Assembly: GCA_025964635.1 (NCBI GenBank)
Contig: JAOPYP010000456.1
Coordinates: 1 to 25,853 of the forward strand
Source of the DNA: Actinomycetes bacterium
GTDB taxonomy: Bacteria > Actinomycetota > Actinomycetes > Streptosporangiales > Streptosporangiaceae
DNA length: 25,853 nucleotides
Direction of reading: 5' to 3'
Under the pieces are notes generated by a model, which was given only the letters and a program-made list of their open reading frames with translations, searched no databases and was not told the DNA's origin. Shown piece by piece: positions 8,256 to 15,996 of the stretch. Both the position numbers and the translations under genes were made by a program. Numbering within the stretch: position 1 is the first letter of the stretch; the number at the start of each line of letters is the position of its first letter.

Positions 8256-9839
8256 ATGCGCAGCCACCTGGTGCTGCGGACGGCCGGGTGGCTCGCTGGC
8301 CTGACCGCCGCGCTCTGGATGACCGCGGCCGGCTCCGCCGGCGCGGGCACGTCCGCCACGCCCGCTCCCGGCGCCGGCTCCTGGACCGTGTACCACGGCG
8401 ATCCCGCCGGCCACGGCGTGGCCGCGTCGTCGGGCACGGTGAACACCTCGTCCCGGGCCTGGACCTCCCCCGCGCTGGACGGCGAGATCTACGGTGAGCC
8501 GCTGGTGTCGGCGGGCCGCGTGTACGTGGCCACCGAGAACAACACCGTGTACGCGCTGTCCGCCGCCACCGGGGCGGTGGCCTGGTCCCGGCATCTGGCC
8601 GCCCCGGTCCCGGCCAGCTCGCTGCCGTGCGGCGACATCACGCCCACCGTCGGGATCACCGGCACGCCGGTGATCGACCCGGGCCGGGCCGAGATCTTCG
8701 TGGTGGCCGACGAGGTGGCCGGCGGCCGCCCGGCCCACGTGCTGGCGGGCCTGAGCACGGCGACCGGCCGGGTCGAGATGACCCGGGACGTGGACCCGGC
8801 CGGGGCGGACACCGCGGCGCTGCTGCAGCGCACCGGGCTGACCCTGGCCGGCGGCCGGGTGGTGTTCGGCTTCGGCGGCAACGACGGGGACTGCGCCACG
8901 TACCGGGGACGGGTGGTGTCCGTGCCGGAGACCGGCGGGACGCCCGCGATCTTCACCGTGGACGGGAAGCCCGGCCAGTCGCAGGGCGCGGTCTGGATGG
9001 GCGGGGCCGCCCCGGCCGTGGACGCCGCCGGCCACGTCTTGGTGAGCGCCGGCAACGGGTCGGTGTACAAGGCCTCGCGCGGTTACGACGACAGCGACTC
9101 CGTGCTCGACCTGTCCCCCTCGATGCGGCTGCTGCAGTACTTCGCGCCGGCCAGCTGGGCCTCGGACAACTCCCGCGACCTGGACCTGTCGGCCGAGCCG
9201 GCGCTGCTGCCGGGCGGGCGGGTGCTGATCGCCGGGAAGTCCGCAATCGCCTACCTGCTCGACGGCGCGCATCTCGGCGGCATCGGCGGGCAGCTGGCCG
9301 CCACGGCGCCGGTGTGCGGGGCCAACATCGACGGGGGCACCGCGGTGACCGGCAGCACCGTGTACCTGCCCTGTGGCAGCGGGATCGTGGCGGTCCGCGC
9401 CAAGGCGTCACCGCCGGGCCTGCAGCCGCTGTGGAGTTCCCAGACCGGCGGCGGCCCGCCGATCGTGGCCGGGGGGCTGGTCTGGACGCTCAGCCAGGGC
9501 GGCACGCTGTACGGCCTCAACCCGGGGACCGGGCAGGTCCGGCAGCAGGCCGCGGTCGGCACCCCGGCGAATCACTTCCCCACGCCGAGCGTGGGCGCCG
9601 GGCTGTTGCTGGCCCCGGCCGCGAACCGGGTGGTCGCGTTCCACGCCACCGGCGCGCCGGGCGCCACGCCCGGTACCACCCCTCCGGCCCAAGGCAGCGC
9701 GCCGGGCCAGGCCAGCGGCCCGGCCCCGCCGGGCGGGGGCCTGTCCGGCGGCGCGGTGGCCGGCATCGTGGCCGTGAGCCTGGTGGGCGTCACCGGGATC
9801 AGCTGGCTGCTGTGGCGGCGCGGGCTGGCCCGTCCCTAG
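8256..9839 (+). CDS. exported PQQ-like beta-propeller protein with C-terminal membrane anchor
   Basis: A 527-residue protein. It starts with a secretion signal (MRSHLVLRTAGWLAGLTAALW, then AAGSAGAG) and continues with repeated propeller blades of PQQ/quinoprotein type: GEPLVSAGRVYVATENNTVYALSAATGAVAW, VLAGLSTATGRV, GGPPIVAGGLVWTL and LYGLNPGTGQVRQQ. After a Pro/Gly/Ser-rich linker it ends in one transmembrane helix (GGAVAGIVAVSLVGVTGISWLLW) and a short basic tail. It should sit on the outside of the membrane. I see no residues that prove PQQ or metal binding, so it may be a structural or binding propeller rather than a dehydrogenase. ATG 8256 was preferred to TTG 8250; both lack a strong ribosome site. 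It follows the amine oxidase by 29 bases and may share its transcript. Confidence 0.85.
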   Translation: MRSHLVLRTAGWLAGLTAALWMTAAGSAGAGTSATPAPGAGSWTVYHGDPAGHGVAASSGTVNTSSRAWTSPALDGEIYGEPLVSAGRVYVATENNTVYALSAATGAVAWSRHLAAPVPASSLPCGDITPTVGITGTPVIDPGRAEIFVVADEVAGGRPAHVLAGLSTATGRVEMTRDVDPAGADTAALLQRTGLTLAGGRVVFGFGGNDGDCATYRGRVVSVPETGGTPAIFTVDGKPGQSQGAVWMGGAAPAVDAAGHVLVSAGNGSVYKASRGYDDSDSVLDLSPSMRLLQYFAPASWASDNSRDLDLSAEPALLPGGRVLIAGKSAIAYLLDGAHLGGIGGQLAATAPVCGANIDGGTAVTGSTVYLPCGSGIVAVRAKASPPGLQPLWSSQTGGGPPIVAGGLVWTLSQGGTLYGLNPGTGQVRQQAAVGTPANHFPTPSVGAGLLLAPAANRVVAFHATGAPGATPGTTPPAQGSAPGQASGPAPPGGGLSGGAVAGIVAVSLVGVTGISWLLWRRGLARP

Positions 9840-9841
9840 AG

Positions 9842-9871
9842 CTGGGCCGCCCGGAACCCGCGTCGGCCCAG
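9842..9871. terminator. hairpin between convergent genes
   Basis: CTGGGCCG (9842-9849) and CGGCCCAG (9864-9871) form a perfect 8-bp stem with a 14-base loop, directly after the propeller stop codon and before the stop of the opposing small membrane protein. No T-run follows. It could act in both directions. Confidence 0.4.
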
Positions 9872-9901
9872 AGCTGGCCCGGGCCTAAAGGGTGACCGGG
9901 C

Positions 9902-10192
9902 CTAGAGGTCGTCGTTCTCGTCCTCGCGGCGGGGAACTTCCCGGCGCCGCCAGGCATCCCGCTCGATCTCCTCGATGTCCTCCTGGGCGGCCCGCCGGAC
10001 CCGCCGGCTGTGCGCGGTCCGCAGCCGCGGCCGGTAGACCAGCAGCCGGGTTCGCCGGCCCGCGAGGGCCACCACCAGCGTCAGCAGGACGATAACCACC
10101 ACGAAGATCACGACTGCGTCGGTAATGGTAAAGGAGTTCGATGCGGAAGCGGCCCCCGCCCACGCACTGACCACGCTGACCCCGGACGTCAT
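9902..10192 (-). CDS. small single-pass membrane protein with charged tail
   Basis: A 96-residue protein of unknown function. Residues about 23-42 form one strongly hydrophobic helix (DAVVIFVVVIVLLTLVVALAG), followed at once by basic residues (GRRTRLLVYRPRLR) and a long charged cytosolic tail ending in acidic residues (DIEEIERDAW...REDENDDL). The positive-inside rule places the tail in the cytoplasm. I chose ATG 10190-10192 because GGGAGG lies 7 bases upstream; a longer in-frame upstream extension is very basic and looks non-coding. It is convergent with the propeller gene and divergent from the methyltransferase. Confidence 0.72.
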   Translation of the reverse strand: MTSGVSVVSAWAGAASASNSFTITDAVVIFVVVIVLLTLVVALAGRRTRLLVYRPRLRTAHSRRVRRAAQEDIEEIERDAWRRREVPRREDENDDL

Positions 10193-10492
10193 TGTTCCGC
10201 CTCCCGGCCCACGGAGCCAGCTGCGCTGCTCGTCGCACCACGCCACCGGCATCATCAGGCCGTTGTTTCCAGTGTAAAGCGCGGGCCAAGCGTGGCGGCC
10301 GGCCGACGCCGCGGCAAGCCAGCGCCGCAGCCCATCCCAGCACGGCACGGCGCGGACCCGGGGACGGCACCGCACCGCGGCCGGCGGGAGCATTTACAAG
10401 CACCGCCCGGCCGTGTGGACTGGAGCACGGACCACCATTTCCGGTCCATTCCGTGGGCCTTTCCCGCCGGGCCCGCAGAGAGGAGTCCCATC
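10193..10492. other. divergent intergenic region, no gene seen
   Basis: 300 bp between the small membrane protein and the methyltransferase. Open frames cross it but have no ribosome sites and read as Arg/Pro/Ala-rich shadow sequence. It should contain both promoters; I find no convincing -35/-10 pair. The only clear element is the ribosome site GAGAGGAG at 10478-10485, which sets the methyltransferase start. Confidence 0.5.
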
Positions 10493-11572
10493 GTGCCCGA
10501 GGACGCCGTGCCGGGGGAGATGTCTTTCTACGCCGCGATGCTCGGCGACGCCGGCCGCCCGCTGGACGACGCCGGCCGGCCGCTCGGCTGGCTGCTCGAA
10601 GGCATGATCACCGCCCAGGTCACCACGGTGCTGGCCCGGTTAGGCGTCGCGGACGAGCTCGCCGGCGGCCCGCTCACGGCCGGCGAGCTCGCGGCCCGGG
10701 TGGGGGCCGCTCCCGACCCGCTGTCCAGGCTGCTGGCCGCGGCGGCCGTCTACAGGCTGGTGCGGAAGGACGACGCGGGGCGGTACGCGCTGACCCCGTC
10801 CGGCGATCTGCTGCGCACCGGCGCCGAAGGCTCCGCGCGGGGCGTCGCGGTCGGGTTCCTGGGGCCGCCGCACTGGCGGAGCGCCGGGCGCCTGGAGGAG
10901 GTCGTCCGCAGCCCCGACCCGGTGAACCCGGCCGGGCCCGGCGGGATCTACGAGTACTACCGCAAGGACCCGGACGAGGCAGCGTGGTTCGCCCGGGCCA
11001 TGGGCCGGGTCACCGGGATCATGGTGGAGCAGCTCGCCCGGGCCGCCTTCCGGCCGCTGGCCTCCGGGCGCATCGTCGACGTGGGCGGCAGCCGCGGCAC
11101 GGTACTGGCCTACCTGCTCCGGGCCCTCCCGGCCGCCCGGGGGGTGCTGATGGACCGCGCCGAGGCGCTGACGGAGGCGCCCGCGTACCTGGCCGGGGAG
11201 GGCATTGGCGAGCGGGTAGAGGTCGTGGCCGGCGACTTCCTGCGCGAGGTGCCGCCCGGGGGCGACCTGTACGTGCTGAGCCAGATCCTGCACAACTGGG
11301 ATGACGAGAACGCGCGCACGATCGTCCGCAACTGCCACCGGGCGAGCCGTCCCGGCGGCGCGCTCATGGTGATCGACTGGGTGCTCCCGGAGGGGCCCGA
11401 GCCGTCCCTGGCCCACGTGATGGACCTGATCATGATGATGGTGCTGGGCGGGCGGGAGCGCACGCGGGCCAGGCACGAGGCGATGCTGCGGCCGGAGGGC
11501 TATGAGCTCGTCCGGGACACCCCGCTGGCCGGGGTGATGCCCTGGCGGGTGCTCGAGTTCCAGCACGTGTGA
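10493..11572 (+). CDS. SAM-dependent small-molecule O-methyltransferase
   Basis: A 359-residue enzyme of the plant/hydroxyneurosporene O-methyltransferase family (Methyltransf_2), methylating a hydroxyl group on a small, often aromatic, molecule. The N-terminal 100 residues form the winged-helix dimerisation domain (TVLARLGVADELAGGPLTAGELAARVGA...RLLAAAAVYRLV). The SAM site follows: IVDVGGSRGTVLAYL (Asp196) and VVAGDFLREVPPGGDLYVLS. The catalytic His is in ILHNWDDE (His267). GTG 10493 is chosen for GAGAGGAG 7 bases upstream. Such enzymes are common in secondary-metabolite clusters, but no biosynthetic partner gene is adjacent, so the substrate is open. Confidence 0.9.
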   Translation: MPEDAVPGEMSFYAAMLGDAGRPLDDAGRPLGWLLEGMITAQVTTVLARLGVADELAGGPLTAGELAARVGAAPDPLSRLLAAAAVYRLVRKDDAGRYALTPSGDLLRTGAEGSARGVAVGFLGPPHWRSAGRLEEVVRSPDPVNPAGPGGIYEYYRKDPDEAAWFARAMGRVTGIMVEQLARAAFRPLASGRIVDVGGSRGTVLAYLLRALPAARGVLMDRAEALTEAPAYLAGEGIGERVEVVAGDFLREVPPGGDLYVLSQILHNWDDENARTIVRNCHRASRPGGALMVIDWVLPEGPEPSLAHVMDLIMMMVLGGRERTRARHEAMLRPEGYELVRDTPLAGVMPWRVLEFQHV

Positions 11573-11588
11573 CCAGTCCCGGGCGGCG

Positions 11589-11610
11589 CAGGGCCCCGCG
11601 GCCGGCCCTG
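11589..11610. terminator. weak hairpin between convergent genes
   Basis: CAGGGCC (11589-11595) and GGCCCTG (11604-11610) form a 7-bp stem with an 8-base loop in the 57-bp gap between the convergent methyltransferase and VIT genes. No T-run is present. Position is the main support. Confidence 0.3.
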
Positions 11611-11629
11611 ATCCGGAGGTACCGGGCCT

Positions 11630-12394
11630 CTAGCCGATGGCCGTGCCGAACAGGTGCCCGATGCCGTAGGTGAAGGCCAGGCCGAGCGCTCCGCCGATGA
11701 CTACCCGCAGGACGGCGCGGCGGACGTTGCTGCCGCCCAGGCGGGCGCTGAGGGCACCGGTCAGGCCGAGAGCGATCAGGACGGCGGCAAAGGTCACGGG
11801 GACCCGCAGACTGGCCGGAGGCAGCAGGATGGCCAGCATCGGCAGCAAGGCGCCGGAGGTGAACGACAGCGCCGAGGCGGCGGCGGCCTGGACCGGGCTG
11901 GGGATGTCAGCGGGGTCGATGTGCAGTTCGGCATCCAGATGAGCGGCCAGGGGGCCACGGGCGGTCAGTTCGGTGGCGACGGTGCGGGCGGTGGCCGCGG
12001 ACAGGCCTTTGGCTTCATACAGGGCGGTCAGCTCGGTCAGTTCAGCTTCCGGGGTGTCAGCGAGTTCACGTTTCTCCTGTTTTATCTGCGCGCGCTCGCT
12101 GTCGCGCTGGCTGGAGACCGACACGTACTCGCCCAGCGCCATCGACACGGCCCCGGCGACCAGCCCGGCCAGTCCGGCGGTAAAGATAGGGCCACGGGCC
12201 GTCGTGGCCCCCGCCACTCCGATGACGATGCCGGCCACCGACACGATCCCGTCGTTGGCTCCCAGCACCGCGGCCCGCAGCCAGTTCAGCCGTCCCGCGC
12301 TGCCACCAGAATGCGGCTCCCGGGAGTGAGTCGCCCGCCCGCCCGCGGCGGCCTCGACCTGGGCAGCGGAGGGCATGCCGTCGTCAGCACTCAT
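11630..12394 (-). CDS. VIT1/CCC1-family iron/manganese transporter
   Basis: A 254-residue membrane protein of the VIT/CCC1/nodulin-21 family, moving Fe2+ or Mn2+ across the membrane, probably for export or detoxification. The first helix carries the family signature NWLRAAVLGANDGIVSVAGIV, with the conserved Asp. Helix 2 (GLVAGAVSMALGEYVSVSSQRDSE) has the conserved Met/Gly/Glu. A hydrophilic Glu-rich stretch (about 100-160, QEKRELADTPEAELTELTALYEAKG) corresponds to the cytosolic metal-binding helices, and three more helices follow (about 165-254). ATG 12392-12394 is the first start; GGAGG is present but only one base away, an odd spacing. It lies 79 bases downstream of the thioesterase on the same strand. 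Confidence 0.93.
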   Translation of the reverse strand: MSADDGMPSAAQVEAAAGGRATHSREPHSGGSAGRLNWLRAAVLGANDGIVSVAGIVIGVAGATTARGPIFTAGLAGLVAGAVSMALGEYVSVSSQRDSERAQIKQEKRELADTPEAELTELTALYEAKGLSAATARTVATELTARGPLAAHLDAELHIDPADIPSPVQAAAASALSFTSGALLPMLAILLPPASLRVPVTFAAVLIALGLTGALSARLGGSNVRRAVLRVVIGGALGLAFTYGIGHLFGTAIG

Positions 12395-12473
12395 GCCTCC
12401 ACTACTACTGGAACGTCACCCGCACGCCAAGTGCCGTTACCGTACCGGGCCACGGCCAGCGTGGCCACCGGGG

Positions 12474-13241
12474 TCAGCGCGTTCCGGCGGTCAGCCAGGC
12501 GGACGCCAGCCGCTGCGGGCCCTGCCGCAGCCAGGCCCGCAGCTCGCCGGGTTCCTGGCTGGCCACGATCACCAGCTCCGGCTCGGCGCCAGGCATGATG
12601 GGCCGGTGGTATTCGAGCTCGGCGACGCGGGGCAGCCAGTCCAGGCCGGCCAGCCCGTCCTCCACGGCGGCCCAGTGGATGCTGTTGTTGACGTGCCCCG
12701 CGGTGTCGAAGTCCGCGGCGCGCAGCGGCCAGGGCCGGCCCGCCGCCACCCCGGGCGGTCCCGGCTGGGAGAGCCGCGCCGACACCTGCCGGCCCTCCGT
12801 CGAGGGCCCGTAGACCCGCTGGAACGACTCGCCCAGCGGGACCGGCCGGCCGTCGGCCGCCGAGACCGCGACCCAGATCGCGGTGGACTGGATAAGATCG
12901 CCGCCCGCCCCGCTCACCGTCGTCGTGCGCTCGGCCCACCGCGGGCCCGTGGCTGAGCAGTAGGTCCGCAACGAAATTCGCTCCCGGTGCGCGGGGTACC
13001 CGCGGAGGGCCAGGGCCACGCGGCGGACCAGCCAGAGGTACGACCCGTCCCAGCCTGCGTCGCTGACGTCGTCTTCGGCCGCCTCCTGGAGGTAGCGGGC
13101 CAGCGCGTCGAGCCGCAGCCGGCCTGCGGGGACCACGTCGGTGCTGCGCACCTCGCGGGTGGTGGCGAACACGCGGCCCTGCGGGGGGTCGGCGCGGAAC
13201 ACCGGGGCCGGGTGCCGCAGCTGGAAAGTCATCCCTGGCAT
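12474..13241 (-). CDS. acyl-ACP thioesterase
   Basis: A 255-residue protein of the FatA/FatB-type acyl-ACP thioesterase family, which releases fatty acids from acyl carrier protein or CoA. It has two hot-dog domains. The N-terminal one includes LDALARYLQEAAEDDVSDAGW and WLVRRVALALRGYP (about 45-82). The C-terminal one has DFDTAGHVNNSIHWAAVED (Asp179, His183, Asn185/186, Trp190), matching the catalytic HVNNxxYW segment. The start is uncertain: ATG 13241 and ATG 13232 are both possible and neither has a good ribosome site. It is divergent from the 6-phosphogluconate dehydrogenase gene across 187 bp and upstream of the VIT gene. Confidence 0.88.
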   Translation of the reverse strand: MPGMTFQLRHPAPVFRADPPQGRVFATTREVRSTDVVPAGRLRLDALARYLQEAAEDDVSDAGWDGSYLWLVRRVALALRGYPAHRERISLRTYCSATGPRWAERTTTVSGAGGDLIQSTAIWVAVSAADGRPVPLGESFQRVYGPSTEGRQVSARLSQPGPPGVAAGRPWPLRAADFDTAGHVNNSIHWAAVEDGLAGLDWLPRVAELEYHRPIMPGAEPELVIVASQEPGELRAWLRQGPQRLASAWLTAGTR

Positions 13242-13296
13242 TGTCGCCGATCGCGGCGGCCCGGCCGGCCCGGGCCCTCACGCCGCGCACCCGCGC

Positions 13297-13351
13297 GCAA
13301 CTTGCCGCGCGCAACGTGCCGCCGGAACTTACCGCCCGGAACTTACAGCCC
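13297..13351. repeat. four degenerate 13-14 bp direct repeats in the gnd upstream region
   Basis: Units start at 13297, 13311, 13324 and 13338: GCAACTTGCCGCGC, GCAACGTGCCGCC, GGAACTTACCGCCC and GGAACTTACAGCCC. All four share AAC at the same place and five or more further positions. They lie 78-132 bp before the gnd start, in the divergent region shared with the thioesterase. They could be tandem regulator sites; no matching regulator is in the window. Confidence 0.6.
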
Positions 13352-13428
13352 GGGGACACGGGGGGTTCCCGGGCTACGTGACGGGCTACCCTCGCGAAGG
13401 AGGGACGAGACCTTCCGAGGAGCCACGC

Positions 13429-14868
13429 ATGACTCAGCAGGGCAGCGCAGACATCGGCGTGACCGGCCTGGCCGTGATGGGCCGCAACCTGGCCCGTAAC
13501 CTGGCCCGGCACGGGTACGTGGTGGCGTTGCACAACCGCTCCCCGGAGCGGACCCACAGCCTGGTCAAGGAGCACGGCGACGAGGGCACGTTCGTGCCGG
13601 CCGACTCGATGGCGGAGTTCGTGGCCAGCCTCAGCCGGCCGCGGGCGATCATCATCATGGTCAAGGCGGGCGAGGCCACCGACGCCGTGATCAACGACCT
13701 GGTCCCGCTGCTGGACCAGGGGGACATCGTCATCGACTGCGGCAACGCGCACTTCATGGACACCCGGCGGCGCGAGGCCGACCTGCGCGAGCGCGGCCTG
13801 CACTTCGTCGGGTGCGGCGTCTCCGGCGGCGAGGAGGGGGCGCTGCTCGGCCCCAGCATCATGCCCGGCGGGTCAGCGGAGTCCTACGCCCGGATCGGCC
13901 CGATGTTCGAGTCGATCGCCGCCAAGGTGGACGGCACGCCGTGCTGCACGCACGTGGGCCCGGACGGCGCCGGCCACTTCGTCAAGATGGTCCACAACGG
14001 CATCGAGTACGCGGACATGCAGCTCATCGCCGAGGCCTACGACCTGCTGCGGGCGGGCCTGGGGGCCTCGCCGGCCGAGATCACGGACATCTTCCGCACC
14101 TGGAACGAGGGGGACCTGGACTCGTTCCTGATCCAGATCACCGCGCAGGTGCTCGCGCACACGGACCCGGAGACCGGGAAGCCGTTCGTGGACGTCGTGC
14201 TCGACCAGGCCGAGCAGAAGGGCACCGGCCGGTGGACGGTGCAGAACGCGCTCGATCTGGGCATCCCGATCACCGGCATCGCTGAGGCCACGTTTGCCCG
14301 GGCCCTGTCCAGCCACGCGGACCAGCGAGAAGCGGCCCGGGCCGCGTTCGGCTCCGCGGTGTCGCCGCAGATCAGCGACCGCGACGCGTTCGTGGAGGAC
14401 GTCCGCCGCGCGCTGTACGCCTCCAAGGTGGTCGCCTACGCGCAGGGCTTCGACCACATCGGCGCGGGCAGCGAGGAGTACGACTGGGGCATCGACCGGG
14501 GCATGATGGCGACCATCTGGCGGGGCGGCTGCATCATCCGGGCCCGCTTCCTGAACCGGATCCGGGAGGCCTATGACGAGAACGCGGAGCTGCCTAGCCT
14601 GCTGGTCGCGCCGTACTTCGTCGCGGCCGTGCGGGACGGCGTGGACAGCTGGCGGCGGGTGGTGGCGCAGGCGGCGACGGCCGGCATCCCGTCCCCGGCC
14701 TTCTCCTCGTCGCTGGCCTACTACGACGGCCTGCGCCGGGACCGGCTCCCCGCCGCGCTGATCCAGGCGCTGCGGGACAATTTCGGCGCGCACACCTATC
14801 ACCGGGTGGACAAGCCGGGCACGTTCCACACGGAGTGGGCCGGGGACCAGCAGGAGCACCCGGCCTGA
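13429..14868 (+). CDS. gnd: 6-phosphogluconate dehydrogenase (decarboxylating)
   Basis: Oxidative decarboxylation of 6-phosphogluconate to ribulose 5-phosphate with reduction of NADP+ (or NAD+), in the pentose phosphate pathway. The 479-residue length is that of the long, classical form. It has the nucleotide-binding start GVTGLAVMGRNLARN, the substrate loop FVGCGVSGGEEGALLGPSIMPGG (Ser132), the catalytic KMVHNGIEY (Lys186, Asn190), a long helical C-terminal domain including GTGRWTVQNALDLGIP, and the C-terminal NFGAHTYHRVD with the substrate-binding Arg/His. ATG 13429 has GAGGAG 6 bases upstream; the frame is open further upstream but without coding character. It is a single gene. Confidence 0.97.
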   Translation: MTQQGSADIGVTGLAVMGRNLARNLARHGYVVALHNRSPERTHSLVKEHGDEGTFVPADSMAEFVASLSRPRAIIIMVKAGEATDAVINDLVPLLDQGDIVIDCGNAHFMDTRRREADLRERGLHFVGCGVSGGEEGALLGPSIMPGGSAESYARIGPMFESIAAKVDGTPCCTHVGPDGAGHFVKMVHNGIEYADMQLIAEAYDLLRAGLGASPAEITDIFRTWNEGDLDSFLIQITAQVLAHTDPETGKPFVDVVLDQAEQKGTGRWTVQNALDLGIPITGIAEATFARALSSHADQREAARAAFGSAVSPQISDRDAFVEDVRRALYASKVVAYAQGFDHIGAGSEEYDWGIDRGMMATIWRGGCIIRARFLNRIREAYDENAELPSLLVAPYFVAAVRDGVDSWRRVVAQAATAGIPSPAFSSSLAYYDGLRRDRLPAALIQALRDNFGAHTYHRVDKPGTFHTEWAGDQQEHPA

Positions 14869-14985
14869 CCGGCGGCCCCGGCAGACGGCCTGAGCAGGGG
14901 GGCGGGCGTCAAGAATTCACAACAGCCGCGCCGGAACGAGCATGGATTCACCCTCGGGGGCTCCGTCGCTCGTATTCTGTCGGGC

Positions 14986-15975
14986 ATGCATTGGTCGGCT
15001 GCCCGGCCGCGTCCTCGCGCGTGGCTCCCTGTAGTTTCGTGCTCACTCTTCGTTATTCTGGTCGTGTCGGGCTGCAGCATGTTCACGCCCGCCAGCCAGC
15101 ATTCGGCGGTGCAGCCCTCGGGCGGCACGTCCGGGCCGTCCACCCCCTCCCCCTCCCCCAGCCCGAGCCCGACGCCCACGCCCAAGGTGTGCGCGCGGAA
15201 CGCGCCCGGCTTCCCCTGCGAGATGCGAAACCGGATCAAGAAGATCCGGGCCTACATGCGGCAGCTGCCCGGTTCCATCGGCATCGTGATCTACGACCGC
15301 AAGAACGGGGCGACCTGGCACAACGGGAACGCTGATGTCGCGTACCCGGCCGCATCGACGATGAAGCTGGCCATGATGACGGACATCCTGCTGCGCAGCG
15401 ACGCGGGCAGCATCACCCTGACCAGTGCCGACCGGCAGGCCATGTTCCAGGCGCTGTACACCAGCAACGACGACGACGCCAACTACCTGTGGAACCGGTA
15501 CGAGGACGGCAGTTTCCTGAACCGGATCCAGCGGTTCGGCATGACCAGTGCCCGGTTCACCTCGTCGGTGCCCAACTGGGGCTTCATGTACTGCACGCCC
15601 CAGGACCTGGACAACCTGATCAATTACGTGCTCAAGCACACCCCGCGCAACGTCCGCAATTACCTGGTCTACCGGCTCCAGCACGTCGCCGCGCTCGACC
15701 AGCAGTGGGGCGTCTGGGGCGCGGGCCCGGAGAACCACCCGGGCAACAAGGACGGCTGGGAGCAGGACGGCAACATCTGGATCACCAACACCGTCGGGTT
15801 CGCCGGCCCGGGCCAGGAATACACGATGGCCATCATGTACAACCTGGAGGGTTTCGGCGGCGTCGGGGACGCGGGGTTCAAGTACGGCAGCAACAAGCTG
15901 ACCCAGATCGCCTCGATCCTGTTCCAGGGCCATCACACCGCGGCGCCTACCCCGCAGGCCTCCGCGGTGCCCTGA
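14986..15975 (+). CDS. lipoprotein of the beta-lactamase/serine hydrolase fold
   Basis: A 329-residue exported protein. The signal peptide ends in the lipobox VVSGC (Cys30). A low-complexity Ser/Pro/Thr linker (about 51-66) spaces a class A beta-lactamase-like domain from the membrane. The active-site S-x-x-K is STMK (Ser124, Lys127), SND (160-162) fits the SDN position, and KDGW followed by ITNTVGF fits the KTG strand with Asp in place of Thr. These features suit a serine hydrolase of the penicillin-binding/beta-lactamase superfamily, but not necessarily a working beta-lactamase. No strong ribosome site precedes ATG 14986. It converges on the DUF574 methyltransferase with a 21-base gap. Confidence 0.85.
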   Translation: MHWSAARPRPRAWLPVVSCSLFVILVVSGCSMFTPASQHSAVQPSGGTSGPSTPSPSPSPSPTPTPKVCARNAPGFPCEMRNRIKKIRAYMRQLPGSIGIVIYDRKNGATWHNGNADVAYPAASTMKLAMMTDILLRSDAGSITLTSADRQAMFQALYTSNDDDANYLWNRYEDGSFLNRIQRFGMTSARFTSSVPNWGFMYCTPQDLDNLINYVLKHTPRNVRNYLVYRLQHVAALDQQWGVWGAGPENHPGNKDGWEQDGNIWITNTVGFAGPGQEYTMAIMYNLEGFGGVGDAGFKYGSNKLTQIASILFQGHHTAAPTPQASAVP

Positions 15976-15996
15976 CCGCGGCCCGTGCCGACCTGA

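Noticed and set aside
10010..10492. N-terminal extension of the methyltransferase by 161 codons
   Set aside because: It has no methyltransferase-like content; a good ribosome site precedes GTG 10493 and the family length fits from there.
14869..14985. ECF sigma-factor promoter (GGAAC ... CGTC) before the lipoprotein gene
   Set aside because: The boxes are about 25 bp apart, too far for the usual 16-17 bp spacing.
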